Shown: positions 17,983 to 27,048 of the stretch, piece by piece
How the letters are laid out: every line of letters begins with the position of its first letter
How positions within the stretch are numbered: the stretch's first letter is position 1
DNA from: Bacteroidales bacterium
GTDB taxonomy: Bacteria; Bacteroidota; Bacteroidia; Bacteroidales; Muribaculaceae
Direction of reading: 5' to 3'
DNA: 64,000 nucleotides
Assembly (NCBI GenBank): GCA_029218425.1
Contig: JAQXRH010000010.1
Location: 49,703 to 113,702 of the forward strand
Translations under genes and position numbers: made by a program
The notes under the pieces: model-generated
The model's input: only the letters and a program-made list of their open reading frames with translations
Database searches by the model: none
What the model was told of the DNA's origin: nothing

Positions 17983-20490
17983 ATGAAGACGTATTTATCA
18001 TTGTTGTTTTGTGCGGTAGTGGTCATGTTCGGGATGCCGTGCCATGGCGAGTCGGTGCCCGACTATATGTCGTGCCGCGGAGAGAAATTCAATAATGACT
18101 GGCGTTTCCATCTTGGAGATGTCGAAGGGGCGCAATCCGTAGCGTTTGACGATGCCCAATGGCGTAGCCTCAATTTGCCCCATGATTGGGCTATTGAAGG
18201 CGATTTCAGCGAGGACAACCCTGCCGGCATTGGCGGCGGGGCGCTTCCCGGAGGGATAGGGTGGTATCGTAAAAATTTCAAGGTGGAACATATCTCGTCG
18301 ACGGAGCATGTATTCATCGATTTCGACGGTGTGTATATGAATTCCACTGTATATATTAATGGCCGGTATGCCGGTTGCCGCCCCTACGGGTTCGCGTCGT
18401 TCAGCATCGACGCCACCGATCTACTGCATGATGGCGACAACGTGATAGCCGTAAAGGTCGACAATGCCGACCAGCCCAACTCGCGTTGGTACTCCGGATG
18501 CGGCATCTACCGTAATGTGTGGCTGCGTCGTGAAAGCGCCGTGTACATACCCAAAGATGGCACCTACATAACCACATCGGGCCGCAACGTCAATGCTCAG
18601 ATAACATTGCGTAATGGCACTGGCGATGACCGTGAAATCAAAGTCATCACCACCCTGCGCGATGGCAAGGGGAAGAAAGTGGCATCAAAGAAGATTTCGC
18701 TCGCCATAGCCGCCCATAGCGACACCGTTGTGGACCAAACGCTTTCGGTAAAATCGCCGTCGCTTTGGAGCCCGAAATCGCCCGTGCTCTATAGCGTGGT
18801 TACCGAAGTGACTGATAGCCGCGGCACGCTGATAGACAGCGAAGTCACCCGCACCGGTTTCCGCTCTTTCCGCTTCGATGCTGCGAAAGGCTTCTCGCTT
18901 AATGGCGAATCGATGAAGCTCAACGGCGTGTGCCTTCACCACGATGCCGGCGCGCTCGGTGCCGTGGTCAACCGTGCTGCAATCGTTCGACAGCTGTCGA
19001 TGCTTAAAGCCATGGGGTGCAATGCCATACGCACCTCCCACAATCCTCCGGCGCCCGAGCTCCTCGACCTCTGCGACGAGATGGGTTTCATGGTCATGGA
19101 CGAGGCCTTCGACATGTGGCGCAAGCGCAAGACCACCTACGACTATGCCCGCTTCTTCAACGAATGGCACGAGCGCGACCTTGACGAGTTCGTGCGTCGC
19201 GACCGCAATCATCCCTCCGTCATAGTGTGGAGCATAGGCAACGAGGTGCTTGAGCAGTGGAACGATGCCAATGCCGACACGCTCTCGCTCGCCGAAGCCA
19301 ACCTGATACTCAATTTCGGGCACTCCCCCGAGCAACTTGCCGCCGCCGATGGCAACCTTTCGGTCAACTCCCTCCTCACTAAGAAACTTGCCGACCGCGT
19401 TCGTGCGCTCGACCCCACCAGGCCGGTGACTGCCGGGTGCAATGAAGCCGACCCCGGCAACCATCTCTTCCGCTCCGGCGCCCTCGACATCATCGGGTTC
19501 AACTATCATGACAGCTGGTTTGCCGGTGTCCCCCAAAATTTCCCCGGGAAGCCTTTTGTCATTACTGAAAGCGTGTCGGGACTTATGACGCGCGGATTCT
19601 ACATGATGCCGTCCGACCATTTCTACATTTGGCCCGACAGCTGGGACCGTCCTTTCTACCACGCCTCCATGTCGTGCTCCTCCTACGACAACTGCTATGT
19701 GCCCTGGGGCAACTACCACGAGGGCACCATGAAGCATGTGCGCGACAACGACTTCATCTCCGGGCAATTCGTGTGGACCGGCTTCGACTACCTCGGCGAA
19801 CCGACGCCCTACCAGTGGCCCGCACGCAGCAGCTACTTCGGCATCATCGACCTTGCCGGCTTCCCTAAGGATATCTACTACCTCTATCAGAGCGAGTGGC
19901 AGAACGATGTCGACGTGCTCCACCTCTTCCCGCACTGGAATTGGACCGAAGGCACCGATGTTGACGTCTGGGCTTACTATAATAATGCCGACGAAGTAGA
20001 ATTGTATCTCAACGGCAAGTCGATGGGCATCCAAGCCAAGTCGGCCGACAGGTTGCACGCTCAGTGGCGCGTGCCGTTCGCCCCTGGCACGCTCACTGCC
20101 GTGTCGCGCCGCAATGGTGTCGAAGTGTCGCGCGACACTGTCACTACGGCCGGCGAACCGGTTGGCCTACGGCTTACCCCCGACCGCTCCGTCATCGCTG
20201 CCGATGGCACCGACCTTTGTTTCATCACCGTTGAGGTAGTCGACGCCAACGGCACTGTGTGCCCCCTTGCCGACAACGATATCACATTCCATGTCGAAGG
20301 CTCGGGCTTCAATGCCGGTGTGGACAACGGTTGCCAATACTCGCTTCAACGGTTCAAGGCCGACCACCGCAACGCTTTCTACGGCAAAGCCTTGCTTATT
20401 GTGCAGAACGATGGCACAGCCGGCAACATATCGGTCACTGCTTCCTCCTCAGGCCTTCGATCGGCATCCGTGTCGCTGATTTCGAAATGA
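17983..20490 (+). CDS. GH2 family beta-galactosidase/beta-glycosidase, exported
   Basis: Retaining exo-beta-glycosidase of family GH2 (835 aa) with a signal peptide ending around CHG. Order: jelly-roll sugar-binding domain (FNNDWRFHLGD ... LPHDWAIEGDF), immunoglobulin-like domain (about 190-295), TIM barrel with TSHNPPAPELLDLCDEMG, acid/base in WSIGNE (E421) and nucleophile in VITES (E529), then a DUF4982-like segment and a C-terminal Ig-like domain (LTPDRSVIAADGTDLCFITVEV...). This architecture is that of periplasmic Bacteroidota beta-galactosidases. The start ATG is 33 bp after a -7 element. The gene stands alone without SusC/D partners. Confidence 0.92.
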   Translation: MKTYLSLLFCAVVVMFGMPCHGESVPDYMSCRGEKFNNDWRFHLGDVEGAQSVAFDDAQWRSLNLPHDWAIEGDFSEDNPAGIGGGALPGGIGWYRKNFKVEHISSTEHVFIDFDGVYMNSTVYINGRYAGCRPYGFASFSIDATDLLHDGDNVIAVKVDNADQPNSRWYSGCGIYRNVWLRRESAVYIPKDGTYITTSGRNVNAQITLRNGTGDDREIKVITTLRDGKGKKVASKKISLAIAAHSDTVVDQTLSVKSPSLWSPKSPVLYSVVTEVTDSRGTLIDSEVTRTGFRSFRFDAAKGFSLNGESMKLNGVCLHHDAGALGAVVNRAAIVRQLSMLKAMGCNAIRTSHNPPAPELLDLCDEMGFMVMDEAFDMWRKRKTTYDYARFFNEWHERDLDEFVRRDRNHPSVIVWSIGNEVLEQWNDANADTLSLAEANLILNFGHSPEQLAAADGNLSVNSLLTKKLADRVRALDPTRPVTAGCNEADPGNHLFRSGALDIIGFNYHDSWFAGVPQNFPGKPFVITESVSGLMTRGFYMMPSDHFYIWPDSWDRPFYHASMSCSSYDNCYVPWGNYHEGTMKHVRDNDFISGQFVWTGFDYLGEPTPYQWPARSSYFGIIDLAGFPKDIYYLYQSEWQNDVDVLHLFPHWNWTEGTDVDVWAYYNNADEVELYLNGKSMGIQAKSADRLHAQWRVPFAPGTLTAVSRRNGVEVSRDTVTTAGEPVGLRLTPDRSVIAADGTDLCFITVEVVDANGTVCPLADNDITFHVEGSGFNAGVDNGCQYSLQRFKADHRNAFYGKALLIVQNDGTAGNISVTASSSGLRSASVSLISK

Positions 20491-20618
20491 CCAAAGATGG
20501 CATTTTGATGCGATAAGAGGTTGCCTTTGCCCATATTTCTCGACCGGCTTTTTTCGTTGGCCCAAAAAATCTTGTGGCACGCTCTTAAACCTTTCCGCAA
20601 TTATATCGTCATATTTAT

Positions 20619-21377
20619 ATGAGAAAACTGTTATTCATATTGATATTTGCGGCGAGTCTAAGCCTGCAATGCGTTGCCCAAGTTGCTGCCGGCGAGTCGA
20701 TTAACTATCGCGTAATGTACAAGTGGGGCCTTGTGAACAAGAAAGCGGGAATGGTCAATCTGTCCACGCATCGCTCGGGTGCCGCTACCATCGACGCCAA
20801 GCTCGTAGCCCGTTCCGAAAAATGGGCCGATGCTTTCTACGCTGTTCGCGACACTCTCCTCGGCTCCATGAACATCTCCACCCTTGAGCCCTCCTACTAT
20901 GAGAAAATCTCCCACGAAGGGGGCGAATACAAACGCGACCTCATTACTTACACCCGTTCGGGCAACCATGTCTCCGCCAATTGCCAGCGTTGGAAACAAA
21001 AATCGAAGAAAGACGAAATCACCTATTCCGAAAAGCATCTTGAAGCTGAAGGCCTTACGCTCGACATGCTCAGCTCTTTCTACTTCATGCGCTCGCTTGA
21101 TTACCGCGCTATGAAACCAGGCAAAAGGACCGAACTCACCGTATTCTCTGGCAAACGTAAAGAGCAGCTCACCATCACCTATCAAGGCGTCGAGAATGTC
21201 AAAATCGGCGATACCGAATACTCTTCCTACAAAATCTCCTTCACCTTTACCGGCGAAGGGGGCAAAAAGACATCCGACGATATGGAAGCATGGATATCGA
21301 CCGACTCCAATCGCATCCCGCTCAAACTTGAGGGCAAACTGCCCGTAGGCAAAGTGCAATGTTTCTACGTTAAATAA
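20619..21377 (+). CDS. DUF3108 domain protein, exported
   Basis: A 252-aa protein with a signal peptide (ending QCVAQ) and one DUF3108 domain, recognised from the opening INYRVMYKWGLVNKKAGMVNL, the central LDMLSSFYFMRSLDY and the GDTEYSSYKISFTF segment. These proteins are predicted beta-rich envelope proteins of unknown function. It follows the GH2 gene by 128 bp, so operon membership is uncertain. Confidence 0.85.
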   Translation: MRKLLFILIFAASLSLQCVAQVAAGESINYRVMYKWGLVNKKAGMVNLSTHRSGAATIDAKLVARSEKWADAFYAVRDTLLGSMNISTLEPSYYEKISHEGGEYKRDLITYTRSGNHVSANCQRWKQKSKKDEITYSEKHLEAEGLTLDMLSSFYFMRSLDYRAMKPGKRTELTVFSGKRKEQLTITYQGVENVKIGDTEYSSYKISFTFTGEGGKKTSDDMEAWISTDSNRIPLKLEGKLPVGKVQCFYVK

Positions 21378-21474
21378 CCCACGTCACACTGCGCCCCTGA
21401 TATAATCACCTGGGGCCGATACTGCGCCATCCCCCGCCCCCGGTTCCCGGTTCCTAAAAAATTGTATTATTTTT

Positions 21475-21504
21475 TTTGTGGTATTATACTTTTTTATACT
21501 TTTG
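21475..21504 (+). promoter_or_regulatory. Promoter of the GYF_2/DUF2752 pair
   Basis: TTTG (21475-21478), 18 bp, TACTTTTG (21497-21504). The predicted start near 21511 leaves ~23 nt before the TTG start codon. Confidence 0.6.
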
Positions 21505-21533
21505 TGATATTAACCAATTAATACCTTATCGCA

Positions 21534-22043
21534 TTGAATACTTACTACTTTATTACACCGCAAGGCAAGCAAGCCGGTCCGGTGCCTGCCGAACAACTTA
21601 AAAGTTATGGCGTGACTCGCAAAACTTTCGTGTGGTGCGAGGGAATGAAAGATTGGACGGAGGCTGAGAATGTGCCCGAATTGCAAGGTATCATAGAGCA
21701 GATACCACCGCAAATCAACACCATGAATGTGCCGCCACAAAATCCTCTTTATTCCGGAGCTTCGCAGAACAGTCAGTTCATGCCCGAAAAGCCCGATACT
21801 TACTTGGTATGGGCGATTCTCACCACTATCCTTTGCTGCCTTCCTTTCGGTATTGTGTCGATAGTGTATGCTGCTAAAGTCGACACCCTCTACTATGCCG
21901 AACGCTATGTCGAAGCTCAAGATGCCTCTCGCAAGGCTAAAAACTGGGCTATCGCTTCTGCTGCCACCGGTATTGCTGTGGCGATTATATATATCATCGT
22001 CATACTTGCCGCAGCCGGTAGCCACAGTAGGTTTTTCTATTAA
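21534..22043 (+). CDS. GYF_2 (DUF4339) and CD225/dispanin-like membrane protein
   Basis: A 169-aa protein with an N-terminal GYF_2 domain (YYFITPQGKQAGPVPAEQLK ... TFVWCEGMKDW, about 3-55), a Pro/Asn linker, and two membrane segments of the CD225/TM2-like type (YLVWAILTTILCCLPFGIVS and IASAATGIAVAIIYIIVILA). The only usable start is TTG at 21534: an in-frame stop lies at 21519 and no ATG precedes the domain. It is followed after 2 bp by the DUF2752 gene, a pairing frequent in Bacteroidales. Function unknown; probably an inner-membrane protein. Confidence 0.85.
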   Translation: MNTYYFITPQGKQAGPVPAEQLKSYGVTRKTFVWCEGMKDWTEAENVPELQGIIEQIPPQINTMNVPPQNPLYSGASQNSQFMPEKPDTYLVWAILTTILCCLPFGIVSIVYAAKVDTLYYAERYVEAQDASRKAKNWAIASAATGIAVAIIYIIVILAAAGSHSRFFY

Positions 22044-22045
22044 GA

Positions 22046-22426
22046 ATGTCATTTTTGCGTCAGCACAAGGCGGTGGTTGTCATCACCGTGATTTTCGTTG
22101 CCGTATTGGCGTTGATGTATTTCGTCGATCCTGGCACTTCGCGGTTGTCCTACAAATGCCCATTCAAGTTGCTTACCGGGCTTGATTGCCCCGGTTGTGG
22201 CGGTCAACGTGCTGTCCATGCTTTCCTCCATGGCGACTTCATAGCGGGGTTGCGGTATAATCCGTTTCTCATCGTAGGGTTGATCTACCTCGCTCTCGCC
22301 TTGATTGCGCAATATATACGCCGCCCCTGGGCCGAATACGTCCGCCGCAAATTTGTCACCGTGCGCGTGGCCTACATCTACATCGCCTTGATGATTGTGT
22401 GGTGGGTGGGGCGCAATTTGATTTAA
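22046..22426 (+). CDS. DUF2752 membrane protein
   Basis: A 126-aa inner-membrane protein with three hydrophobic segments and the DUF2752 signature CPFKLLTGLDCPGCGGQRAV followed by LRYNPFLIV. The Cys-rich CPGCGG motif suggests metal or redox chemistry but this is not established. Directly coupled to the GYF_2 gene. Confidence 0.88.
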   Translation: MSFLRQHKAVVVITVIFVAVLALMYFVDPGTSRLSYKCPFKLLTGLDCPGCGGQRAVHAFLHGDFIAGLRYNPFLIVGLIYLALALIAQYIRRPWAEYVRRKFVTVRVAYIYIALMIVWWVGRNLI

Positions 22427-22497
22427 TAGCTCAGTATATACAATTGATGCGGAGAAGACCAATCATCTTCCCCGCATCAATTATTGTATGCGCCATG

Positions 22498-23469
22498 TTA
22501 TCCTCTGGGCACCGATGCCGCTATGAGCACTGCATTGCCGGTGATGGTCACCGAACGTGCCGATGCCGCTACCAGCACCGTCTGCCCGCGCGACATATTG
22601 CAGGCCGCCTCGCGGTCGACATCGACTATGCAATGCCCGCCGATGCACATCAGCACCACGAACGACTCGCTCGTGTGATGAAGCGACAATTGCCCGTCTA
22701 CTACTACTTTCTGCACATCAAAGTATTGGCACCCCACCAAAGGCACTTCCCCTTTGGCGTCGCGGTCGTAGTCGGTGACGTAGTTGTCGTACACTTTATA
22801 GTCAATGGCATCGACGGCCTCTTCGACATGGAGCTGACGGGGCTTGCCGTCGAGCCCGCGACGGTCATAGTCGTATACGCGGTAGGTGATGTCCGACGTC
22901 TGCTGTATCTCGGCTATGAGGTTGCCTCCGCCTATGGCATGTATGCGCCCCGCCGGCAGGAAAAATACGTCGCCGGGGTGCGACTTATGGTTGGCAAGCA
23001 CTTCGGTGATGCTGTTGTCGGCTACTCGCCGGCGGTATTCGTCGGGCGTTATCGCTTGCGACAGCCCGGATATGATATTGGCATCGAGGTCGGCATCTAT
23101 CACATACCACATCTCCGTTTTGCCCGGGCTATTGTGGCGGCGTCGGGCAAGATTGTCGTCGGGGTGCACCTGCACCGATAAGTTGTCCCTCGCGTCAATA
23201 ATCTTGATGAGCAGCGGGAACATGTTGCCAAATCGCTTGTACACGTCCTCGCCTACGATGTCGGCGCCATATTTCTCAATGAGTTCGGTGATGTTAAGCC
23301 CTTCATCCTCGCCGCTCTCGACGATTGACTCGTGGCCCGGCACTCCCGATATTTCCCAGCTTTCGCCTATGTTGCACTGGTCGGTGTCGATGCCTTTGAA
23401 TTGCTTTATCTTATCGCCTCCCCACACCACGGTTTTCAGGTAAGGCTTGAATGTGAATATCTTGTTCAT
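22498..23469 (-). CDS. manA: Mannose-6-phosphate isomerase, class I
   Basis: Zinc enzyme interconverting mannose-6-phosphate and fructose-6-phosphate. The 323-aa protein shows the zinc ligands in VQVHPDD (Q100, H102), KTEMWYV (E119) and GRIHAIG (H177), and the early ESWEISGVPG motif. It lies 21 bp downstream of the ROK kinase on the same strand, so kinase and isomerase form a two-gene hexose/mannose entry unit. That fits mannose release by the GH92 enzyme elsewhere in the window. Confidence 0.95.
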   Translation of the reverse strand: MNKIFTFKPYLKTVVWGGDKIKQFKGIDTDQCNIGESWEISGVPGHESIVESGEDEGLNITELIEKYGADIVGEDVYKRFGNMFPLLIKIIDARDNLSVQVHPDDNLARRRHNSPGKTEMWYVIDADLDANIISGLSQAITPDEYRRRVADNSITEVLANHKSHPGDVFFLPAGRIHAIGGGNLIAEIQQTSDITYRVYDYDRRGLDGKPRQLHVEEAVDAIDYKVYDNYVTDYDRDAKGEVPLVGCQYFDVQKVVVDGQLSLHHTSESFVVLMCIGGHCIVDVDREAACNMSRGQTVLVAASARSVTITGNAVLIAASVPRG

Positions 23470-23490
23470 AATTGATTGCTTGGATAATGG

Positions 23491-24594
23491 TTATTGTTTT
23501 CCATCCAACGATGCTAAGGCAAACACGTAGGCGCCTATTGAGATAGCCTCGCTTGCCCCCAGGCGCGATATCGCCACGCCTGTTCGCTTCACGGGATCGT
23601 AGATCACGGTGTCGTCGGTGCCGTGCACTTTGAGCGGGCGGCCGTTGCCATGCGCAAAGTCGCGGAACTCATTTTCATTGTCCAAGTCGTATACGTTCAT
23701 CTGCACGCGGTTCACCTTGTCGCCGCCGAGGGTGCGTATCGACGACCGCATCTTCTCGAGCAATGCGGGCATGATATGGCGGGCGGCGCCGGTGAGCCCG
23801 CCGCCTATCACCACGAGGGAGTCGGTGAGCGTGACTGCTGTTGCCATGGCGTCGCCGGCTGCCGTGCCAAACCGCCGGAATGCCTCACGCGCGGCTTCTT
23901 GGTCGCCTTGGCGAGTGCCGTCGGCTATCTCGCATATTTCCTTTGGCGACAACCCGTGGCCGGTGTCGCCGGTGAGCTCTCCGTACACACGCTTGATGGC
24001 GCGTATCGCCACGCTCTCTTCCACTATTATGCCGTTGTCAAATGGGTCGGGCAGGCAGAATGTCTCGATGCACGAGTTATTGCCACGGTTGAGGCGACCG
24101 TCGATTACCGACCCTATCCCGAAACCGGTGCCAAACGTGTAGCCCAGCAGGTTGGTGTATTTCTTGGTGCCTCCCAAGGCGGCTATCCGCGCATTGACTT
24201 CGGGTAGCAAGCCTTCGGTGGCTTCGCCCAATGCGAAGAGGTCGCCATCATTGTTGATATATACCGGGATGCCGAAACGGCGGCGCAATATCTCGCCCAA
24301 GGCTACGCCGTCGCGAAACGATGGGAAGTTGGGCAGATAGCCCCCGATGATGCCGGCCGCATAGTCGGCCGGGCCCGGAAATGCAAAACTTATTGCCACT
24401 GGCAACTGCTCCAACGAGGCTATCACTTCCTCAAAACCTGATATCAACGTGGCGATACACAGGTCTAAGTCGTGGGCATTGGATGGCTTCGTTATAGGGT
24501 CTACTATAAATTGGTTGCCTCGCATGGCGCCGAATACGAAGTTAGTACCCCCGGCGTCGAGGGTAATGACGATACGTTGGTCTGTCTGATACAT
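23491..24594 (-). CDS. ROK family sugar kinase
   Basis: Cytosolic hexose kinase of the ROK family (367 aa). N-terminal phosphate loop DAGGTNFVFGAM, catalytic region INNDGDLFALGE, GYTFGTGFGIG and the C-terminal ATP-site motif SLVVIGGGLTGA. There is no N-terminal helix-turn-helix, so it is an enzyme rather than a ROK repressor. The usual zinc-binding CxCGxxGC motif is not evident; the corresponding stretch reads NSCIETFCLP. With manA directly downstream the substrate is probably glucose or mannose. A promoter lies at 24671-24702. Confidence 0.9.
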   Translation of the reverse strand: MYQTDQRIVITLDAGGTNFVFGAMRGNQFIVDPITKPSNAHDLDLCIATLISGFEEVIASLEQLPVAISFAFPGPADYAAGIIGGYLPNFPSFRDGVALGEILRRRFGIPVYINNDGDLFALGEATEGLLPEVNARIAALGGTKKYTNLLGYTFGTGFGIGSVIDGRLNRGNNSCIETFCLPDPFDNGIIVEESVAIRAIKRVYGELTGDTGHGLSPKEICEIADGTRQGDQEAAREAFRRFGTAAGDAMATAVTLTDSLVVIGGGLTGAARHIMPALLEKMRSSIRTLGGDKVNRVQMNVYDLDNENEFRDFAHGNGRPLKVHGTDDTVIYDPVKRTGVAISRLGASEAISIGAYVFALASLDGKQ

Positions 24595-24670
24595 GGTATG
24601 TTATGGTTTGTTTGGTGTAATTTTCTACTGTTTGGACTTCTGTAGCGTGGATTATTCTTTTTCCGTCTCA

Positions 24671-24702
24671 CAAAGATATAAAAAAATCACATTCACCGCA
24701 AC
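24671..24702 (-). promoter_or_regulatory. Promoter of ROK kinase-manA unit
   Basis: Minus strand: GTTG (24699-24702), 20 bp, TATCTTTG (24671-24678). The leader to the start at 24594 is ~70 nt. Confidence 0.65.
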
Positions 24703-24845
24703 ATCCTCCCATCAATTACACAATTATCACAATGCCGCGCTATGCGCAATAGGGCGCAGTAGCGCAGTAGGGCAGTGGTGGTCTGCGCTTGTGATGGCTG
24801 GTGGTGATCCGTTCGCGAAGAATTGTGGTCGACGCCCCCACTGCC

Positions 24846-25460
24846 TTACAAATCAAGGGTGAGCTGCGTGTCGAGCAACCGAAACGTCATGCGGTGGTAG
24901 GGCGATGGACCGTATTGCGCTATGGCGTCGCGATGCGCCCGTGTCGGATACCCCTTGTTCTCGTCCCAATGATACATGGGATACTGCTCATGCAACTTCA
25001 TCATAGCCTCGTCGCGCCATGTCTTGGCAAGCACCGACGCGGCGGCTATGTTGGCATACAGCCCGTCACCCTTTACAAATGTGCGATACGGTATGTCGCC
25101 GTACGGCTTAAATCGGTTGCCGTCAACGATTATCGCCCCCGGACGCACTTTCAGCGCGTCAAGCGCACGATGCATCGCAAGTATCGATGCGTTGAGTATG
25201 TTCATGCGGTCGATCTCCGCGGCAGTGACTATCCCTACGCCCCATGCCACGGCCTCCTGCTCGATGACAGGACGTAGTTGGTCGCGCTGCCGCTCGGTCA
25301 GCTGCTTGGAATCGTTCAATAGTGCATGGCTGAAGTCGTCGGGTAGTATTACCGCCGCGGCATATACGTCGCCGGCAAGACATCCGCGCCCTGCCTCGTC
25401 GCATCCAGCCTCGCCGATTCCCGGTGTGTGGCATATTGCAAGTGGTGCTTTTAGCTTCAT
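24846..25460 (-). CDS. rnhB: Ribonuclease HII
   Basis: Cleaves the RNA strand of RNA-DNA hybrids and incises at single ribonucleotides. The 204-aa protein begins its catalytic core with [14 protein letters not shown] (D21, E22), followed by [15 protein letters not shown] and the MHRALDAL ... IIVDGNRF segment with the third aspartate. The length is typical. The start at 25460 is preceded by a hairpin-containing AT-rich leader. The 250-bp gap to the ROK gene shows no supportable gene. Confidence 0.95.
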   Translation of the reverse strand: MKLKAPLAICHTPGIGEAGCDEAGRGCLAGDVYAAAVILPDDFSHALLNDSKQLTERQRDQLRPVIEQEAVAWGVGIVTAAEIDRMNILNASILAMHRALDALKVRPGAIIVDGNRFKPYGDIPYRTFVKGDGLYANIAAASVLAKTWRDEAMMKLHEQYPMYHWDENKGYPTRAHRDAIAQYGPSPYHRMTFRLLDTQLTLDL

Positions 25461-25479
25461 TTCTTTCTTAATTTGCTTT

Positions 25480-25523
25480 GGATGACGGTTTTAAATAGGT
25501 ACAAAAAAAATTATCCGTCATCC
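25480..25523 (-). other. Hairpin in the leader region of rnhB
   Basis: GGATGACGG and CCGTCATCC (25480-25488 and 25515-25523) form a perfect 9-bp stem with an AT-rich loop, ~20 bp before the rnhB start. A TATATTTG -7 element lies upstream at 25575-25582 (minus strand), so the hairpin would be in the 5' leader and could affect rnhB translation or mark an old element end. Confidence 0.5.
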
Positions 25524-25692
25524 CGACGAATAATCTTCTTTAACCTTAAATCTAATACCATGAAAAACACATTGCAAATATAAATACTTTTATGTTATAA
25601 AACATAATTTTTGGACAAAAAATCGCAAGTTTAACATTAATTTAACATTATCCTTGCTTTTTGCCGCTTTTTTGCCCATATTTATGGCAAAA

Positions 25693-25727
25693 GTGAGAGG
25701 CGGCGCCATGCCGTCTCTCGCTTTTTT
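25693..25727 (+). terminator. Intrinsic terminator, possibly of a short RNA
   Basis: GAGAGGCGGC-GCCAT-GCCGTCTCTC (25695-25719), a 10-bp stem with one G-T pair, is followed by GCTTTTTT. No plus-strand gene lies upstream for 3 kb, so either it ends a short plus-strand RNA (a weak TATCCTTG lies near 25650) or it acts as a two-way barrier. Confidence 0.6.
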
Positions 25728-25869
25728 ACCTTTTGCAATCTGTCCGCTTAAAATTGACCCATAGGCCGAATTTCATCTATCTAATATTAGAACTGTTATA
25801 GAATTCATTACAAATATTCTAGAAATCATGGAGACTACAAAATCTTAAGGCGTTAAAAATATTAGATAT

Positions 25870-25901
25870 TTTGTTGGAATAGAATTATTAAGCTATCTTT
25901 G
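25870..25901 (+). promoter_or_regulatory. Promoter of candidate structured RNA
   Basis: TTTG (25870-25873), 20 bp, TATCTTTG (25894-25901), an exact consensus promoter facing the structured region that follows. No long ORF begins within 300 bp. Confidence 0.75.
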
Positions 25902-25907
25902 TGCCGA

Positions 25908-26126
25908 GATTTAAATAAATGTGCCTATGTAGAATTACGGACTAAAGACATATAAATAAAAGCGTTAGCTGTTATTCTTGTTCTTGAAAATCGCCAATTA
26001 GAAAGAACTACCAAGAGTAAAAGTTGATGCTCACGGTTATACCGTGGGCTTTTACTCGTATATGGTAGTTAGGTGTTTGGCGATACCTCAAGAACGTAGA
26101 CGAAGCAAAAAGTCCACGTTTTTTAT
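25908..26126 (+). ncRNA. Candidate rod-shaped structured RNA (6S-like?)
   Basis: From the predicted transcription start the sequence folds by eye into one long nested rod: GGACT/AGTCC (25939/26111), GTTCTTGA/TCAAGAAC (25980/26088), ATCGCCAA/TTGGCGAT (25990/26077), AACTACCA/TGGTAGTT (26006/26063), GAGTAAAAG/CTTTTACTC (26015/26049) and CTCACGGT/ACCGTGGG (26030/26041) capped by TAT. A T-run (26119-26127) follows the outer stem, as for an independent RNA. No coding frame spans it. A rod with internal bubbles and its own strong promoter is what a 6S RNA looks like, but the identity is a guess; a leader element of the downstream lipoprotein is the alternative. Confidence 0.55.
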
Positions 26127-26217
26127 TTGTCTATACCATGTATCGGACTTACTAAAGATATCCACCTCTAATTAGAGTAACAAATATCAGATTACCTATC
26201 AATAAATTAAATAAGTT

Positions 26218-26715
26218 ATGAAAAAGTATCTTTATCTTTTAGTCGTTGCACTCTTTGCAACAATGCCACTCTTGCTTACAAGTTGTAACAATCAAACAAA
26301 AACTGACTCGTCAACTTCAGTTGATAACAACTCTCCTATTTATAAACTTTTTCAATCCGAACAATCCTTAAGAGATGGTCTAATTGGGAAAGAGTTCGTG
26401 TCTTCAGATAAAAGATGTATTATAGATTTTCGTAGAGATACTAGACACAAGATATTTATAAAAGAAAACATAAATGATGATTGGACACAATTTGATGGGG
26501 AAAAATATGGAATTACCTACAATAGCAATGACGAGCTTTGTATAGAATTTTACCACCTTGATCAAAATAGCGGAGATGAAGTTGCGACAGGTATCTTTAC
26601 TCCATCAGATTTTACCCTTACATACTACCCTGGAAAGTCTTTCAAATTCAATGATTTTAAAATCATCACGCATGATGAAGCTAGTACTATATATTACATG
26701 GGGCGAAAGATATAG
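26218..26715 (+). CDS. Small lipoprotein of unknown function
   Basis: A 165-aa protein with a lipoprotein signal peptide; the lipobox LLTSC places the acylated cysteine near residue 23. The mature part is polar and AT-rich in codons, with no recognised domain; a beta-rich fold is suggested by alternating strands such as IDFRRDTRHKIFIKE and FTLTYYPGKSFKFNDF. The 25.5-27 kb interval is clearly lower in G+C than its neighbours, which may point to horizontal acquisition. It follows the structured RNA by ~90 bp. Confidence 0.75.
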   Translation: MKKYLYLLVVALFATMPLLLTSCNNQTKTDSSTSVDNNSPIYKLFQSEQSLRDGLIGKEFVSSDKRCIIDFRRDTRHKIFIKENINDDWTQFDGEKYGITYNSNDELCIEFYHLDQNSGDEVATGIFTPSDFTLTYYPGKSFKFNDFKIITHDEASTIYYMGRKI

Positions 26716-26902
26716 GGCAGAAAGGGAAGTTGAAAATGTCGGTTGAATTGTTAAAAATATCTCTGGCTCACAGAATGGGTGGGGCGAAGTGACCATGTCG
26801 GAGACATGACCCAGCCATCCACCATCAGATCGGTAAAACCGCGGCTCTAACACATAGGTAGGCACGCGGTTTTGCCGCTTTCCGATTGATGAGCTATCGT
26901 TG

Positions 26903-26955
26903 TGCATAATGGGTGCGTTGCCCATATTTTAACAACCGTTTTTTTACATTGACCC
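26903..26955 (+). repeat. 53-bp dispersed repeat (R3), copy 2
   Basis: Matches the minus strand of 17197-17249 at 47 of 53 positions. The rest of the 26716-27048 gap holds palindromic words, including CGGTAAAACCG (26834) which recurs at 60752, and the terminator below. Confidence 0.75.
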
Positions 26956-26988
26956 GTAAAAAATAAACGAATTTTATAGTATTTATAG

Positions 26989-27028
26989 AAAAAGAGACTG
27001 CCCAAAACTTGTTAGACAGTCTCTTTTT
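26989..27028. terminator. Bidirectional terminator between convergent genes
   Basis: AAAAAGAGACTG and CAGTCTCTTTTT (26989-27000 and 27017-27028) form a 12-bp stem with A and T runs on its two sides, so it can stop both the plus-strand lipoprotein transcript and the minus-strand barrel operon. Confidence 0.85.
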
Positions 27029-27048
27029 ACTTATTGCAATCTGTTCGA

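Noticed and set aside
18685-20058. A 457-aa open frame antisense to the GH2 gene.
   Set aside because: The plus-strand frame has complete GH2 catalytic motifs; the antisense frame shows no domain and arises from high-GC codon bias.
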